Shown here piece after piece: positions 22,596-23,225 of a DNA stretch of 23,225 nucleotides (within the stretch, counting starts at the first letter, position 1; every line of letters starts with the position of its first letter). Under the pieces are notes generated by a model. That model was not told the origin of the DNA and did not search any database. It worked only from the letters and a program-made list of their open reading frames with translations. The position numbers and the translations under genes are program-made. This DNA is from Actinobacteria bacterium UBA2236 (GTDB taxonomy: Bacteria > Actinomycetota > Actinomycetes > Nanopelagicales > Nanopelagicaceae), in NCBI GenBank assembly GCA_002347935.1, contig DDYK01000027.1, positions 18,376 to 41,600 of the forward strand, given 5' to 3'.

Positions 22596-23225
22596 GATCA
22601 AATACTCAGCCTCAGTAGCTAGAGCCCTAAAAGATAAGAGCCCAGTTGTCGCTCTTGAATCGACAATTATCACTCATGGACTGCCCCGACCTAAGAATCT
22701 TGAGGTGGCCTTAGAAGTTGAGCAAATCGTCACTGATGCTGGCGCAACGCCAGCAACTATTGCAATTATCGATGGACAGATTCATATCGGACTAGAGCCA
22801 GATCAATTAACGCAAATTGCAAATGATGAAAACATCTTAAAAGCTTCGATAAGAGATTTGGCAATCATTTCAACTCAGAAAAAGAGCGCCGCTACTACAG
22901 TTGCTGCAACATCTCATATCGCCAATATGGCTGGTATCTCGCTTTTTGCCACCGGAGGGTTAGGCGGAGTTCATCGTGAAGCTTGGCAGAGCTGGGATGA
23001 GTCGGCAGATCTGCTGGCTCTAGCAAATACTCCGATCTTAATCGTCTGCTCAGGAGCAAAGTCCATTCTGGATGTCAGCGCTACTTTGGAAAGACTTGAA
23101 ACCTTATCTGTTCCAATTCTTGGCTATAAGACAAATAAATTTCCTGGCTTTTATCTGACGGACTCTGGCTTTGACTTAGAACATAGAGCCGATACACCAC
23201 AAGACATTGCCCAAATGTGGAGGGC
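22594..23225 (+). CDS. psuG: Pseudouridine-5'-phosphate glycosidase PsuG (3' end outside window)
   Basis: Cleaves pseudouridine 5'-phosphate to uracil and ribose 5-phosphate, part of pseudouridine breakdown. About 210 residues are seen before the window ends. It begins MIKYSASVARALKDKSP, then VVALESTIITHGLPRP (catalytic Glu22), and later SAATTVAATSHIA, FATGGLGGVHR, DESADL and IVCSGAKSILD (catalytic Lys156), all in family order. ATG 22594 is the only plausible start, since an in-frame stop lies at 22579-22581. This ATG overlaps the opposing phosphatase ATG in the sequence TCATGA. The partner kinase PsuK is not in view. Confidence 0.94.
   Translation, partial: MIKYSASVARALKDKSPVVALESTIITHGLPRPKNLEVALEVEQIVTDAGATPATIAIIDGQIHIGLEPDQLTQIANDENILKASIRDLAIISTQKKSAATTVAATSHIANMAGISLFATGGLGGVHREAWQSWDESADLLALANTPILIVCSGAKSILDVSATLERLETLSVPILGYKTNKFPGFYLTDSGFDLEHRADTPQDIAQMWR

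Noticed and set aside
22596..22673. Longer phosphatase-family protein starting at GTG 22673
   Set aside because: It would overlap conserved psuG coding sequence (including ALESTI) by 80 bases, and the extra residues resemble no family N terminus.

Overview
The window looks like a compact, AT-rich chromosome segment (roughly 40-45% GC by eye) from a planktonic actinobacterium. The best guess is the genome-streamlined acI / Nanopelagicales group. The actinobacterial signs are SepH, a class II DAHP synthase, a heterodimeric CrtYc/CrtYd lycopene cyclase, a PASTA-domain Ser/Thr kinase, the divergent glgC/glgA(GlgM) pair, an actinobacterial-style TPP riboswitch and the rplS-lepB-rnhB-dprA order. 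The low GC, near-absent spacers (largest gap about 131 bases) and overlapping genes point to streamlining. The taxon is inferred, not proven. I see no mobile element, CRISPR array, tRNA or rRNA.

Layout. (1) 1-2445: carotenoid genes, with the crtI 3' part and crtB on + and crtYc-crtYd on -, making a phytoene-to-cyclised-lycopene route. (2) 2471-3712: a TPP riboswitch controls a PnuC-family transporter (likely thiamine, PnuT) followed by an uncharacterised P-loop kinase. (3) 3722-8440: a + strand run of PASTA kinase, endonuclease IV, EamA permease and threonine aldolase. (4) 8414-12653: a - strand series of ogt, class II DAHP synthase, phosphofructokinase with pyrophosphate-type residues, and glgC. 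(5) 12677-14722: divergent glgA (probably GlgM-type) and a second EamA permease. (6) 14712-19345: a - strand housekeeping series, in transcription order suhB, rplS, lepB, rnhB, dprA, era. (7) 19372-21457: an MFS transporter and sepH on +. (8) 21462-22595: an alkaline-phosphatase superfamily protein on -, whose start codon overlaps that of psuG (+), which runs off the right edge.

The strongest unexplained signal is in start-site architecture. Many genes that begin a transcription unit have a TANNNT hexamer 5-7 bases before the start codon, which is the geometry of leaderless mRNAs. In three divergent pairs (crtYc/pnuT, glgC/glgA, suhB/MFS) the two opposing -10 hexamers can share the same central TA, forming a composite ANNNTANNNT element. 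This also corrects several starts (ogt 8905, DAHP synthase 10277, dprA 16551). Other points of interest are a possible new vitamin-salvage kinase under TPP-riboswitch control, a PPi-type PFK next to the PPi-producing glgC, an Era GTPase lacking the G4 lysine, and ribosomal protein L19 with a long acidic tail.
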